A stretch of 64,000 bases of DNA from positions 255,428-319,427 of the forward strand of contig JACKEA010000010.1 of NCBI GenBank assembly GCA_020633235.1. The letters are read 5' to 3'. This stretch comes from Polyangiaceae bacterium (GTDB lineage Bacteria > Myxococcota_A > Polyangia > Polyangiales > Polyangiaceae). This document shows positions 39,799 to 48,583 of this stretch, piece after piece (within the stretch, counting starts at the first letter, position 1; every line of letters begins with the position of its first letter). Made by a program: the position numbers and the translations under genes. Below the pieces are notes generated by a model that saw only the letters and a list, made by a program, of their open reading frames with translations, was not told where the DNA came from and made no database searches.

Positions 39799-41603
39799 GC
39801 CGAGGCTGCCTCCTGCGCCGGCAGATCGTCCGTGCCCAGCTTCTCGAGCTCCCGCTCGATGCGCTGTTCTTCCGCGAAGTTCTCGTACAGACCTCCGGCC
39901 CCGCACAGCTCGTCGTGGGTGCCGCGCTCCACCACGCGCCCCTCGTCCAGCACGATGATCTGATCGCAGCGCGCCGCCGCGGCCACGCGGTGCGTGATGA
40001 GCACCACGCCGCGCTGCTGCTTCTGTCGATCGATGGCCTCCAAGATGGCCTTTTCCGTGCGTGCGTCCACGGCGCTCAAGGGGTCGTCGAGCACGAGAAT
40101 GCGCGGGTCCGAAACGAACGCGCGGGCGAGCGCCACGCGCTGTTTCTGACCGCCGGAGAGCTGCACGCCGCGCTCGCCCACCACCGTGTCGAGGCCGTCC
40201 GGCAGTGCCAACACCTCGTCCAAGATGTGGGCTTCCGAGGCCGCCTCGCGAATGGTGAGCAAGCTGGGCCCGGAGTCCGGCTCGTCGAGCGCGTAGCCGA
40301 CGTTGCGCCCCACGGTGGTGGAGAACAAGAACGCCGTTTGCTGTGCGTAGCCGATGGCGCCGCGCACGGTGGTGAGCGGGAGATCGCAGATGTCCTTGCC
40401 GTCCAAGAACACCGCTCCCTCCGGCGTGGGCTGCAGCCGTGGTAGCAGCACCGCCAAGGTGCTCTTGCCGCTCCCGGTGCGTCCCACCACCGCCAAGGAG
40501 CCCCCGGCGGGAACCTCGAAGCTCACGTCCCTGAGCACCTGGGAATCCCCGTAGGAGAACGACAGCCCGCGCACCTCCAGTCGTCCCTGGACGACCTCCG
40601 GCTCCGGCAGCGAGCCATCGGTGATGTCGGGCTCGGCCGTGTAGATCTCTTCCAGGCGCGAGTACGAGGCGCGACCGCGTTGCACCAACCCAACAAGGAA
40701 ACCGAGCGCAATCAGCGGCCAGGTGAGGCGTGCCAGCGCGCGGTAGAAGGCCAAGAACGCGCCGGGGGTCAGCTCCTTCTGGAGCATCAAGTAGCCGCCG
40801 TACCAGAACACCACCAGGATGCCGATGGCGGTGATGGCTTGCATGATCGGTCCCATGGAACCGCGCAGCCGCGCCAGGGCCAGGCTCTTTTCCAGATACT
40901 GCTGGTTTTGCACCTCGAAGCGCTCGAGCTCGCTCTTCTCCAGCGAGAAGGAGCGCACCACGCGCACGCCGGCGATGCTCGACTGCACGGCGTCGCTCAT
41001 CTTGCCGATGGCGTCCTGATTCGCGCGCGTGCGGGTGTAGATCAGCCGCGAGAAGCGGCGTGTCACGATCATCAAGATTGGCAAGGTGGCCAGCGAAGCC
41101 AACGTGAGCTTCACGCTCATGCTCAAGGTGACCGAGAGCGCGCTGACCAACGCAAACAGCGTGTTGATCACGTTCAGGATGCCGAAGCCCAACAGCAAGC
41201 GGACCTGTTGCAGATCGTTCGTGGCGCGGCTCATGATCTCGCCCGTGGGCATGCGCCGGTAGAACGACGGGCCGAGCTTTTGCAGATGGTGCAACAGGGC
41301 GCGCCGCAGCTCGTACTCCGCGATGCGCCCGCCATTGAACACCGCCACGCGAGAGAGTACGCGAATGCCGAAGGCGCCCACGGCCACCGTCACCAGCCAC
41401 GCCCCGATGCTGGCGGCCATGTTGGTCTTGCCGGCCAGCGCCAGGTCGATGGCGTTCTTGAGCCGGGTGTCGAACCAGTACTGGCTGTACTGATAGCCCG
41501 CGAGCAGCACCAAACCGACGACGTATCGGGGGGCCTGACGCTTGAAGTGAGCCCACAGCGTGGTGGGGATCTCGGCCGCGGGTGAGCTGTCGCGTTCTGG
41601 CAT
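39795..41603 (-). CDS. ABC exporter half-transporter A (degenerate ATPase site)
   Basis: A 602-residue partner with an N-terminal membrane domain (about 20-300), Walker A GRTGSGKST, signature LSGGQKQ, Walker B ILVLDDPLSAVD and H-loop ITHRVA. The residue after Walker B is Asp where a consensus site has Glu, which is the mark of the inactive site in heterodimeric exporters of the TM287/288 and BmrCD type. It is the first gene of the pair. Signal-free N-terminus, inner-membrane location. Confidence 0.95.
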   Translation of the reverse strand: MPERDSSPAAEIPTTLWAHFKRQAPRYVVGLVLLAGYQYSQYWFDTRLKNAIDLALAGKTNMAASIGAWLVTVAVGAFGIRVLSRVAVFNGGRIAEYELRRALLHHLQKLGPSFYRRMPTGEIMSRATNDLQQVRLLLGFGILNVINTLFALVSALSVTLSMSVKLTLASLATLPILMIVTRRFSRLIYTRTRANQDAIGKMSDAVQSSIAGVRVVRSFSLEKSELERFEVQNQQYLEKSLALARLRGSMGPIMQAITAIGILVVFWYGGYLMLQKELTPGAFLAFYRALARLTWPLIALGFLVGLVQRGRASYSRLEEIYTAEPDITDGSLPEPEVVQGRLEVRGLSFSYGDSQVLRDVSFEVPAGGSLAVVGRTGSGKSTLAVLLPRLQPTPEGAVFLDGKDICDLPLTTVRGAIGYAQQTAFLFSTTVGRNVGYALDEPDSGPSLLTIREAASEAHILDEVLALPDGLDTVVGERGVQLSGGQKQRVALARAFVSDPRILVLDDPLSAVDARTEKAILEAIDRQKQQRGVVLITHRVAAAARCDQIIVLDEGRVVERGTHDELCGAGGLYENFAEEQRIERELEKLGTDDLPAQEAASA

Positions 41604-41782
41604 GGAGACGGGAGAATCCGAGGAGGCGCGAGCCGGCGCCCCGCCCTTACCTAGGACGGTATGCGGCCACCAGCCAGCACCGCGCGGACGCCCATTGTGC
41701 CCGATCGTCCCGAAGCGCCATCACACCCTGCAAATTTCGCTGATTTCCCAGCCTTCGCCCGACCCGGAGGTAGACTCCCGGC

Positions 41783-42265
41783 GTGCTGCGTCGGTTCCGC
41801 CTCCTGCTTTCGCTGGCTGTTCTCAGTGCCTGTTCCAGCGATCCGCCCAAAGAGAATCCGGTGCCACCGTGCAACTTCGACGAGCCGGCCCCCGGCACCG
41901 CGCCGGTGCTCGAGGCGTTGGTGCAAAGCGGGAGCGGCTACGACCCGATCGTGGACGGCATGACCTTGCAGCGCATCTATGGGCCGCAGGGCGGCAGCCA
42001 CTTTTACGTGTGGTCCCGCCTGTTCTACGACACGCCCGAGCCTGCGGAAGTGCAGGCCACGCTCAGCGCGGACGCAGATGGCACCACCATCGCGCAGGGT
42101 TTCGAGACCTTCGCCGGCTGCGATGGCAGCTGGACGCGCACCAAGCGCATCACGGTGTTCTTCCAGGTGGAGCCGGTGAACGGCATGACGCTTCGCGTGG
42201 TCGCCACCAAGCCGACGACGAACCCGCCGCAGGTCCAAGCTGCCATCTCCATTGCCGAGCCCTGA
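41783..42265 (+). CDS. Small lipoprotein, 160 aa, unknown
   Basis: GTG 41783 with lipobox VLSAC (Cys17). The mature part is beta-rich with an aromatic region (GGSHFYVWSRLFYD) and a single Cys pair (PPCNFDE, FAGCDGSW). No family recognised; the general look is a small Ig-like or C2-like domain. It diverges from the ABC genes and converges on the Cys-rich lipoprotein, with a dispersed repeat pair in the 84-bp gap. Confidence 0.8.
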   Translation: MLRRFRLLLSLAVLSACSSDPPKENPVPPCNFDEPAPGTAPVLEALVQSGSGYDPIVDGMTLQRIYGPQGGSHFYVWSRLFYDTPEPAEVQATLSADADGTTIAQGFETFAGCDGSWTRTKRITVFFQVEPVNGMTLRVVATKPTTNPPQVQAAISIAEP

Positions 42266-42271
42266 GCATCT

Positions 42272-42342
42272 GGATGTCGGGACGGCGCGGTGCCGTCACA
42301 CCGCGTGGTCCCCGTCCTTTGATGGGCTCGCGGCGGACCAAC
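42272..42342. repeat. Dispersed repeat copy 5, inverted pair in a convergent gap
   Basis: GGATGTCGGGACGGCGCGG (42272-42290) and GCTCGCGGCGGACCAAC (42326-42342, inverted core) fill almost the whole gap between two convergent genes. Transcripts from either side would contain the pair, so a bidirectional terminator role is possible. Confidence 0.6.
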
Positions 42343-42349
42343 AGAAAAA

Positions 42350-42910
42350 TCAGAAGCAGTTGTCTTTGATGCCCTGCAGGAACGGCGCGGTCTTGCATTC
42401 CGAGATGGTGAAGGCGGTGTCCTTCTTGGGGCCGTCGGTGCAGGTGCAGCTGCCGGAAGCGCAGCTGGCGTTCACGGTCTGCTGGCTCATCTCGAGGCTG
42501 CCCTGGCACGTCGCGCCGCCACCCACGTAAGAGTAGGAGCCTTTGCAGTCGAGGTAGTCCCAGTGCATGTCCTCGCACTGCGTCGGCGTGGTCCAGCTGT
42601 AGCCGCCGTTGACCGTCTCGCAGGTCCAGCCGTCTTGCCCCAGGCACGAGAGGTACGACTGGTAGGCGCTGTCGCAGCCGAACACGCTGGCGATGGCTGC
42701 GTCGTCCTCGAAACCGGGGACGCAGTGATCGTCTTGAGGGCAACCCGCCGCTTCTTTGTGCTGGCAGGCCGCGGTGGCCATTTGTGTGACGTTGCCGCCG
42801 CTGCTGCCCCCACCGGTGCCGTTGCTCGTGCCATTGTCGCTCGAGCTTCCGCAGCCGGATGCAAGTACCAAGGAAGCCGCAAGTGCGATGCCTACAGCAA
42901 GTCGCGTCAT
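42350..42910 (-). CDS. Cys-rich lipoprotein, paralogue of 6699-7256
   Basis: A 186-residue lipoprotein (lipobox LASGC, Cys20) with a short Gly/Ser linker and about 16 Cys in the mature part. The C-terminal CTCTDGP.KDT.FTI..C block matches the protein at 6699-7256, and an internal WTCE...QCEDMHWDYLDC block is its own. It is probably folded by disulfides on the outer surface. No enzymatic motif. It is followed by a convergent repeat pair. Confidence 0.85.
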   Translation of the reverse strand: MTRLAVGIALAASLVLASGCGSSSDNGTSNGTGGGSSGGNVTQMATAACQHKEAAGCPQDDHCVPGFEDDAAIASVFGCDSAYQSYLSCLGQDGWTCETVNGGYSWTTPTQCEDMHWDYLDCKGSYSYVGGGATCQGSLEMSQQTVNASCASGSCTCTDGPKKDTAFTISECKTAPFLQGIKDNCF

Positions 42911-42998
42911 GTGCTGCGATTCAGCAAGTGGCGTGCCGTCCGGTGGCGGCGAGATATTCGATACTTACGGGCGGCGGAGCGTAACGGTGACGCGTCAC

Positions 42999-43478
42999 TC
43001 ACAGGGCGAACAGAGCAACTGTCACGACGGCGCTGAGCGAAAGCAACGCGAGGCCCGCGGCGAACAGCAGACGGATCGAGTCGCCCCCGCGCCGGTGGCC
43101 GAAGGGCAGCTCCACGGGCTCGTCGAGAGCGAGACCCTGCGGCGCGGCTTCCGGCGGCGGCGCCACCGACGGCATCACCTTGGCGACGTCGTCCTCTTCC
43201 GGCTCGTCGCACGGGACGATGGGAGCCAGGCCTTCCGGGGGCGGCGCGCTCCAGCGGTCGGGATGGAAGGCGTCGGAGACGGGAGCAGGCTCCGTGAGCC
43301 ACTCTGGGGGGAACTGGGGGACGGGGGGCGCGGCGGGCAGCTCGACGCCAGCGGAACGCAGGGTGGTGGCGTTCGCCCGAGCTTCCGCCTCCGCTGCCCG
43401 AGGAGCAGCCGGGACGAACGCCGGCATTCCGACGATGGTGCCGGGATGCACGGTGGGCAGGTAGGTGGAAGCGGTCAT
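42999..43478 (-). CDS. Pro-rich tail-anchored protein, 159 aa
   Basis: From ATG 43478 (MTASTYLPTVHPG): a long Pro/Ala/Glu-rich cytoplasmic segment (about 1-135) with acidic patches (CDEPEEDDVAKVM), then a single C-terminal membrane helix (LLFAAGLALLSLSAVVTVALFAL). The layout suggests a tail-anchored protein. A longer frame upstream is rejected as its composition is that of a shadow. Function unknown. It sits between a lipoprotein and the AgmX-like gene. Confidence 0.65.
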   Translation of the reverse strand: MTASTYLPTVHPGTIVGMPAFVPAAPRAAEAEARANATTLRSAGVELPAAPPVPQFPPEWLTEPAPVSDAFHPDRWSAPPPEGLAPIVPCDEPEEDDVAKVMPSVAPPPEAAPQGLALDEPVELPFGHRRGGDSIRLLFAAGLALLSLSAVVTVALFAL

Positions 43479-43575
43479 GGGGGGCTTGTACGACGCGGCG
43501 AGCCATGAGCTTCCCAGCGTGGCATTTCGGCGCTGAACGCTTGCGGGGACTCGAAACCAGGGGTCAGCTTCGGGC

Positions 43576-44073
43576 ATGCGCCACACCCTGATGGCCGTCG
43601 GTCTTGCGCTGGGCGCTTGCGCGGGGAGCAAGCCCGCCCCGAGCGCATCGCCTCCGGAGTACGAGATCCCGACGGCGTCCGCGTCTTCCCCAGCGGCGCC
43701 CACGGCGCCCCCCGTCGATCGCCCGGTCGCGGAGCAGCAGCCCGACGCGGGTACCCGCCGCTGCGAAGGTGCCATCACTGCCGAGCTCATGGCGGCGATC
43801 CGTCAGCGCGCCCAGAGCGCGCGGGACTGCTACGAGCGTGCGCTGCAGAAGGATCCGAAGCTCCGCGGGCGGCTCCAGGTCGCGTTTCGCGTGGGTGAGC
43901 ACGGTGAAGTGCTGAGCGCCAGCTTGCCCCAGGACACCGTCGGCTCGGAAGAGCTCAGGACCTGCGTCCTGGGTCTGGCGCAAATGCCCTATCGCTACTT
44001 TCCCGAGCACGGCTGCATCGACGTCGCCCTGCCCATCCAGTTCCAGCCCAAGGACGCCGACGCCGGGCCTTGA
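43576..44073 (+). CDS. AgmX/PglI C-terminal-domain lipoprotein
   Basis: A 165-residue protein with signal peptide and lipobox LGAC (Cys15), a Pro/Ala/Ser spacer and a C-terminal domain with the pattern ARDCYERALQKDPKLRGRLQ, VAFRVGEHGEVLSASL and CVLGLAQMPYRYFP...GCIDVALPIQFQP. This is the AgmX/PglI (TonB-C-like) domain found in myxobacterial motility and envelope proteins. The conserved Cys-x-Y-E and terminal 'PI.F.P' are present. Its stop abuts the convergent propeller gene (TGATCA). Confidence 0.87.
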   Translation: MRHTLMAVGLALGACAGSKPAPSASPPEYEIPTASASSPAAPTAPPVDRPVAEQQPDAGTRRCEGAITAELMAAIRQRAQSARDCYERALQKDPKLRGRLQVAFRVGEHGEVLSASLPQDTVGSEELRTCVLGLAQMPYRYFPEHGCIDVALPIQFQPKDADAGP

Positions 44074-45336
44074 TCAGTTGATCTGTTCGCTGGTGATGCC
44101 GAAGTAGAGCAGCTTGGCGTCCGCCGGCGAGAACGCGATGGCGGAGACGTCGTCGTAGGCGTTGTGCGTCTGGGTCAGGTTCTTGCCGGCGGCGTCGAAC
44201 TTGAAGATGTCGGTGCCGTACGCTTGGAAGTAGGTACCGAACTCGAAGTAGACGACGTTCGCGTCCGCGGGGCTCGGGGCGAGCAGCACACCATTGGTGA
44301 GCGTCACGGTTCCCGGATCGTGGTCCACGACCTTCGTGAAGCTCTGACCGCCGTCCGTCGAGAGGTAGATGTGGCGTCCTTCGCTCTTGGCGTTGGCGAG
44401 GTTCTCGACCATGTCGATGCCCTCGGCCCAGACGACGTTGGAATCGATGGGAGAGACGATCACCTCGAAGGCGTTCGCGTTGCCCGTGGACAGCCCCGTG
44501 GACTTCTTCCACAGCTTGCCGCCGTCGAAGGTTACCCAAGCGCCGATGGTCGCAGCACCGAACAACACGTGATCGAGGTCCTGCGGGTCGAAGCCGAAGC
44601 GATAGGCCAGCAGATTGCCGCCGGTGGAAGGCTTGGAACCCACGGGGGACCAGGTGACCCCGGCGTCGGTGGTCTCCCACAGCGTGCCGTCGGAGCCGCC
44701 GAGCCGTGCGCGGTCCGCGTTCTTGGGATCTGCGCCGAAGCCGATGATGTTGGGTACGGGCTCCTTGAGCTGGGTCGCCGTGCCAGCGTCGATGCGCACC
44801 AGCGCTGCGTCGTTGTCCTGGAAGCCCCAGGCGCGGTCACCGACGCCACGGTTCAGCGTCATGATGGAGCTCGGCAGGGAGTCGACCACGCTCCAGGTGC
44901 AGCCGGCATCTTCGGACCGCAGCAAGTTGCTGCCACTCGCGGCGAGCAGCACGTTCGGTACCTCGAGGGCGACCAGGCCTCGGGTGTACACCGTGCCCGT
45001 CAGCACGCCGCTCACCGGCGCCAGGGTGGCGCCGTCGTCGCTGGTGAAGGTGACCGCCGACGTTCCGCTCACGGTGGTGCACTGCGGCAGGTGCCACGCG
45101 GCGGCCGCTGCATCCCCGTCGGTGCCGGCGTCCACGGGTGCACCCGCGGCGCCCGCGCTGCCTGCCGTGCCCGCGCTGCCTGCCGAACCGCCGCTCCCCG
45201 CAGTGCCACCTGTGCTCGAGTCCACGCCGGAATCCGTAGTAGTGCCGCCGGTGCCGCCACTGCCTCCGCCGTCGCTGTTCGAGCTGCCACAGGCGACGAC
45301 GACGAGACCTACGGCGAAGAGAGCGGAGCTGCGCAT
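44074..45336 (-). CDS. Beta-propeller (BNR/sortilin-like) lipoprotein
   Basis: A 420-residue lipoprotein: lipobox VVVAC, a Gly/Ala/Ser/Thr linker of about 65 residues, then a repeated blade pattern. Asp-boxes (S/T-x-D-x-G-x-T-W) occur as TSDDGATLAP, SEDAGCTWS, TTDAGVTWS, TFDGGKLWK and STDGGQSFTK, typical of BNR/VPS10-type propellers. Such proteins bind carbohydrates or proteins, or are glycosidases; no catalytic residue can be assigned. Upstream of it is the VWA gene, also on the minus strand, 16 nt away. Confidence 0.88.
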   Translation of the reverse strand: MRSSALFAVGLVVVACGSSNSDGGGSGGTGGTTTDSGVDSSTGGTAGSGGSAGSAGTAGSAGAAGAPVDAGTDGDAAAAAWHLPQCTTVSGTSAVTFTSDDGATLAPVSGVLTGTVYTRGLVALEVPNVLLAASGSNLLRSEDAGCTWSVVDSLPSSIMTLNRGVGDRAWGFQDNDAALVRIDAGTATQLKEPVPNIIGFGADPKNADRARLGGSDGTLWETTDAGVTWSPVGSKPSTGGNLLAYRFGFDPQDLDHVLFGAATIGAWVTFDGGKLWKKSTGLSTGNANAFEVIVSPIDSNVVWAEGIDMVENLANAKSEGRHIYLSTDGGQSFTKVVDHDPGTVTLTNGVLLAPSPADANVVYFEFGTYFQAYGTDIFKFDAAGKNLTQTHNAYDDVSAIAFSPADAKLLYFGITSEQIN

Positions 45337-45352
45337 CCGCGACGCTATAGCA

Positions 45353-46897
45353 CTACCGCGGCAGTCCGCTCACCGCGTCCCGCGCGATGGCGCCTTGCGT
45401 GGGCGCCTCGCCCTGATGCCCGCTCAATTTAGTGAGCGTTTTGTCGAGCTTTTGGACGAGCGCCAGCTCCTTGCCCAAGCCGCTCACCCGCGTGTCCGAG
45501 AGCTTCTTCTTCAGGGCGCGGATCACTTGGTAGGCCTCTTCGGTCTTGTTCTGCTGGCGGTGCAACACCGAAGCCTTCTTCAACGCGGTGATCTCGTCCA
45601 CCAGCAAGAGCCCGCGCGCGAGCCCCAGGGGCAGCTTGCCTCGCACCTCGCTGAATCCCAGCGCGTCAGACTGCTTCTTCTTCTGCGTGTCGACGTAGGA
45701 CAGGCGGGCCGTGGCGATGGGGCCGCTCTTGGGCGGCAGCGAGCCGGCACCCGCGGGCTTGAACGCGAAGTAGATGCCGCCCTTGTCGTGGCTCAGGAAG
45801 ATGGTCTCGATGGTCATCGAGAGCCCGCCGTCCTTGGTGCGCTTCACCATGTCCCCCGGCACGCCGTAAAGGCCCACCAGCTCGTAGCCCGCGTTGGGCC
45901 TCACGGTGAGCTTCATGTCGTGCGCCAGCTCCGTCACCATGGTGTCGAAGTCCTTCTTGAAGCGCTCTTCCATCTTGTCGCGATCGGGGAAAAAGAACAG
46001 ATTGCCGCCCCGCACGCTGCTGACGGCCGTGGCCAGCTCCGCTCCGAACTGCGTGCCCACGCCCACCGTCGTCATGCCGATGCCATGGCGGGACGCACTG
46101 CGCGCCATGCCCATGAAGCTGTCCTTGTCCGTTGCTCCCACGTTGGGCCGCTCGTCCGTGAACAGCATCACGCGAGTGTTTCCGACGAAGCGCTGCCGGC
46201 TCTGTTCCGCGACGGAAAAACCAACCTTCAGACCCTCCTCCATGGCAGTGCTACCGGCGCTCTGGATGGCGTCGATGGCGCGCAGCACCTTGGCGCGCTG
46301 GGAGAGTCTGGTGGGCGCCATGTGCACGTGGCTGCGATCGCCGTACAGCACGATGGAGAGCTGGTCCTGCTTCTGCATCTGCCACGCGATGCGCCGCAGG
46401 CTCGCCTTCACGGTGGAAAGTGGACCGCCGCTCATGCTGCCGCTCTTGTCCACCACCGCCACCAGGTTCAACGGCTCGCGCTTCCACTTCTTGGGATCCA
46501 GGTTGGAAGCGAAGCCCAGCTGCGCCAGGTAGCGCACCTCCGGCTGCGCGATCAGATCCGCCTTCGCCGCAGCCGACGTCAGACACAGGATCTGCTTGCA
46601 GGCGCGCGCGCTGGGGAGCGGCAAGTCGTGTTGGCTCAAGAGCCCCTCCGCCGTGAACGTCTTCTCGTGCGGCACCTCGCCGGCGTTGATGCGATCCCGC
46701 GCGTAGTCGATGTCCTGCGCGCCGCCGGGCGTCGCTCCCATGCTCTTCATGCGCATGGCCGGCTTGGGCGCCATGCGAATGGGCGCCATCATCTCGGGCG
46801 CCGCGTGGTCGTCGTCATCGTCCTTCGGGCTTCGCGCCTGAGCGGCAGACGCGAGACAAAGCGTTATCAACCCGACAAACCACGGCCTCAGGCTCAT
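45353..46897 (-). CDS. Secreted VWA-domain protein
   Basis: A 514-residue exported protein (signal peptide 1-21). A von Willebrand factor A domain at about 140-320 has an intact metal-ion-dependent adhesion site: DKSGSMS (Asp150, Ser152, Ser154), the Thr loop GSTAMEEGL and MLFTDERPN. An N-terminal acidic/Met-rich segment and a C-terminal helical region (about 430-514) flank it. Similar proteins act in adhesion or multi-subunit envelope complexes. The start at ATG 46897 is supported by GGAGGT upstream on the minus strand. Unknown partner. Confidence 0.9.
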   Translation of the reverse strand: MSLRPWFVGLITLCLASAAQARSPKDDDDDHAAPEMMAPIRMAPKPAMRMKSMGATPGGAQDIDYARDRINAGEVPHEKTFTAEGLLSQHDLPLPSARACKQILCLTSAAAKADLIAQPEVRYLAQLGFASNLDPKKWKREPLNLVAVVDKSGSMSGGPLSTVKASLRRIAWQMQKQDQLSIVLYGDRSHVHMAPTRLSQRAKVLRAIDAIQSAGSTAMEEGLKVGFSVAEQSRQRFVGNTRVMLFTDERPNVGATDKDSFMGMARSASRHGIGMTTVGVGTQFGAELATAVSSVRGGNLFFFPDRDKMEERFKKDFDTMVTELAHDMKLTVRPNAGYELVGLYGVPGDMVKRTKDGGLSMTIETIFLSHDKGGIYFAFKPAGAGSLPPKSGPIATARLSYVDTQKKKQSDALGFSEVRGKLPLGLARGLLLVDEITALKKASVLHRQQNKTEEAYQVIRALKKKLSDTRVSGLGKELALVQKLDKTLTKLSGHQGEAPTQGAIARDAVSGLPR

Positions 46898-47019
46898 GCG
46901 AGACACCTCCTGTTGCGCTGGTACGCGCCACCCCGTCGAAGGATCTGACGCCTGAGGCACAAAATTCGGCTCACAGCGTGGCGCGCGTCCGGACGCCCTT
47001 CCGGACGAAGCGCGTCGCT

Positions 47020-47072
47020 GCCAACTCCAAGTGCCAACTCCGGGTTGGCTATTGGGTTGGTTCGCCGCGGAA
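47020..47072. repeat. Dispersed repeat copy 6 and nearby GCCAACTCC repeats
   Basis: GCCAACTCC occurs at 47020-47028 and 47033-47041; the second lies within GCCAACTCCGGGTTGGC (47033-47049), a palindrome. The core form TTGGTTCGCCGCGGAA (about 47057-47072) follows, and then ACCGCGGT. All lie in the 232-bp space between divergent starts at 46897 and 47130, so they may hold promoter or operator elements. Confidence 0.5.
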
Positions 47073-47129
47073 ACACCGCGGTTTGTAGGTGACAGTGGGA
47101 TGGAGCGGCGGTTGCATTCGCTGACCGCC

Positions 47130-48563
47130 ATGAAAGCTTCGCGCGCCCTATTCGCCGTCGGTTTCCTCGGGCTCTTTGGTTTGATGAGCTGCGGCGCCGA
47201 GGACTTCGGAAACGCGGCCGGCGCTGGCTACGACGTCGGGGAGGTGGGGGAGCCCGTCACCAAGGTGTGCGGCGTCGACAAGTACGCCGGACCCCAGGGC
47301 GCGGACGTCTCTGCCTGGCAGACGAACTTCAACTGGAGCGCCGCCGGTGTCGTGTACGGGTACGCGCGCATCAGCGACGGCGCGAACTACATCGACAAGT
47401 ACTTCGACCAGAACTGGAAGCAGATGAAGGATCTCGGGATCCTGCGCGGCGCCTACCAGTATTTCGAGCCCGGCCAGAACGCCACCACCCAGGCGAACTT
47501 GATGGTGCAGAAGGTCGGCAAGCTGGGGCCTGGCGACATGCCCGCGATGATCGACGTGGAAGCCACGGGCGGTCAGTCTCCCGCCACCATCGCCTCCAAG
47601 GTAAAGACCTGGCTCGACATCGTGGAGAAGGGCACCGGCAAGCGTCCCATCATCTACACGGGCTCCTACTTCTGGCAGGACAACGTGAAGGACACGTCCT
47701 TCGGAAAGTATCCGATCTGGATTGCGGCGTACGGACCGAGCTGTCCGTCGCTGCCGCCGGGTTGGACCAACTGGACCTTCTGGCAGTACTGCAACGGTGA
47801 AACCAAGTACTGCACTAACGGCAAGGGCTTCGATCGCGACGTGTTCAACGGCACCCTAGCGGAGCTGAAGGCCTTCGCCGGTGGCAGCGTCACCACGGCG
47901 TACGCCGCAGAGTACGTGGGGCAGTCGTTCCCGCTGGCGGTGGATGCGTTGCCGATGAAGGCGGGGGAGACCATCCCCGCGTGGATCGAGCTCAAGAACG
48001 TGGGGAGCAAGCCGTGGGATTCGTCCACACGCCTCGGCACCACGGAGCCGCGAGATCGCTCCAGCGCCTTCGCCGACTCGAGCTGGCTCGGCCCCAATCG
48101 CCCGGCGGCGGTGAAGGGCACCGTGAACCCGGGCGAGACCTACAAGTTCGAGTTCAACCTGCACGCGCCCGCGGACGTGGGCACCTATCACGAGTACTTC
48201 GGCGTGGTGCAGGAGGGTGTCACGTGGTTCAGCGACTCGGGTCAGGGCGGGCCGCCGGACAACCAGCTGCAAGCACAGATCTTGGTCGAGGAAGGCCCCG
48301 CAGGAACCGGCGGCGCGGCCGGCTCGACTGGGCTCGGAGGCAGCGCGGGGAGCGTGGGCCTCGGCGGCAGCGGCGGTGGTGACGCGGGTGCCGGTGGCAG
48401 CGGTGGCAGTGGAGGCAACGGCCTGACACAGAAGACCAAGGTCGCCGGCGACGACGAGGGCGGCTGCGGCTGCCGTGTCGCCGAAAGCCAGCGTGGAAAC
48501 ACCGGTGGTGCCGCTCTCGGGCTGCTTCTCGGCCTCGGCTTGATGCTGCGCCGCCGGCGATAG
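47130..48563 (+). CDS. GH25 lysozyme-like surface protein with Ig-like domain and MYXO-CTERM tail
   Basis: A 477-residue protein: lipoprotein-type signal (LMSCGAED), a GH25 muramidase domain (about 50-275) with GADVSAW (Asp59) and MIDVEATGG (Asp142, Glu144) supplying the catalytic acids, an Ig-like domain of the NBR1 FW type (about 285-405; KAGETIPAWIELKNVGSKPW, GTYHEYFGVVQEGVTWF), a Gly/Ser linker and a MYXO-CTERM tail (GCGCRVA...LLLGLGLMLRRRR). The tail directs processing and anchoring at the surface. It could cleave peptidoglycan of prey. Both lipobox and sorting tail in one protein is unusual. Confidence 0.92.
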   Translation: MKASRALFAVGFLGLFGLMSCGAEDFGNAAGAGYDVGEVGEPVTKVCGVDKYAGPQGADVSAWQTNFNWSAAGVVYGYARISDGANYIDKYFDQNWKQMKDLGILRGAYQYFEPGQNATTQANLMVQKVGKLGPGDMPAMIDVEATGGQSPATIASKVKTWLDIVEKGTGKRPIIYTGSYFWQDNVKDTSFGKYPIWIAAYGPSCPSLPPGWTNWTFWQYCNGETKYCTNGKGFDRDVFNGTLAELKAFAGGSVTTAYAAEYVGQSFPLAVDALPMKAGETIPAWIELKNVGSKPWDSSTRLGTTEPRDRSSAFADSSWLGPNRPAAVKGTVNPGETYKFEFNLHAPADVGTYHEYFGVVQEGVTWFSDSGQGGPPDNQLQAQILVEEGPAGTGGAAGSTGLGGSAGSVGLGGSGGGDAGAGGSGGSGGNGLTQKTKVAGDDEGGCGCRVAESQRGNTGGAALGLLLGLGLMLRRRR

Positions 48564-48583
48564 CGCTGTGGCAAGATGGCCGT

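Noticed and set aside
37933..41556. Apparent 1207-residue fused ABC protein
   Set aside because: Only the part from 39798 is real protein. The upstream part reads the other transporter gene in the wrong frame; the true genes overlap by ATGA.
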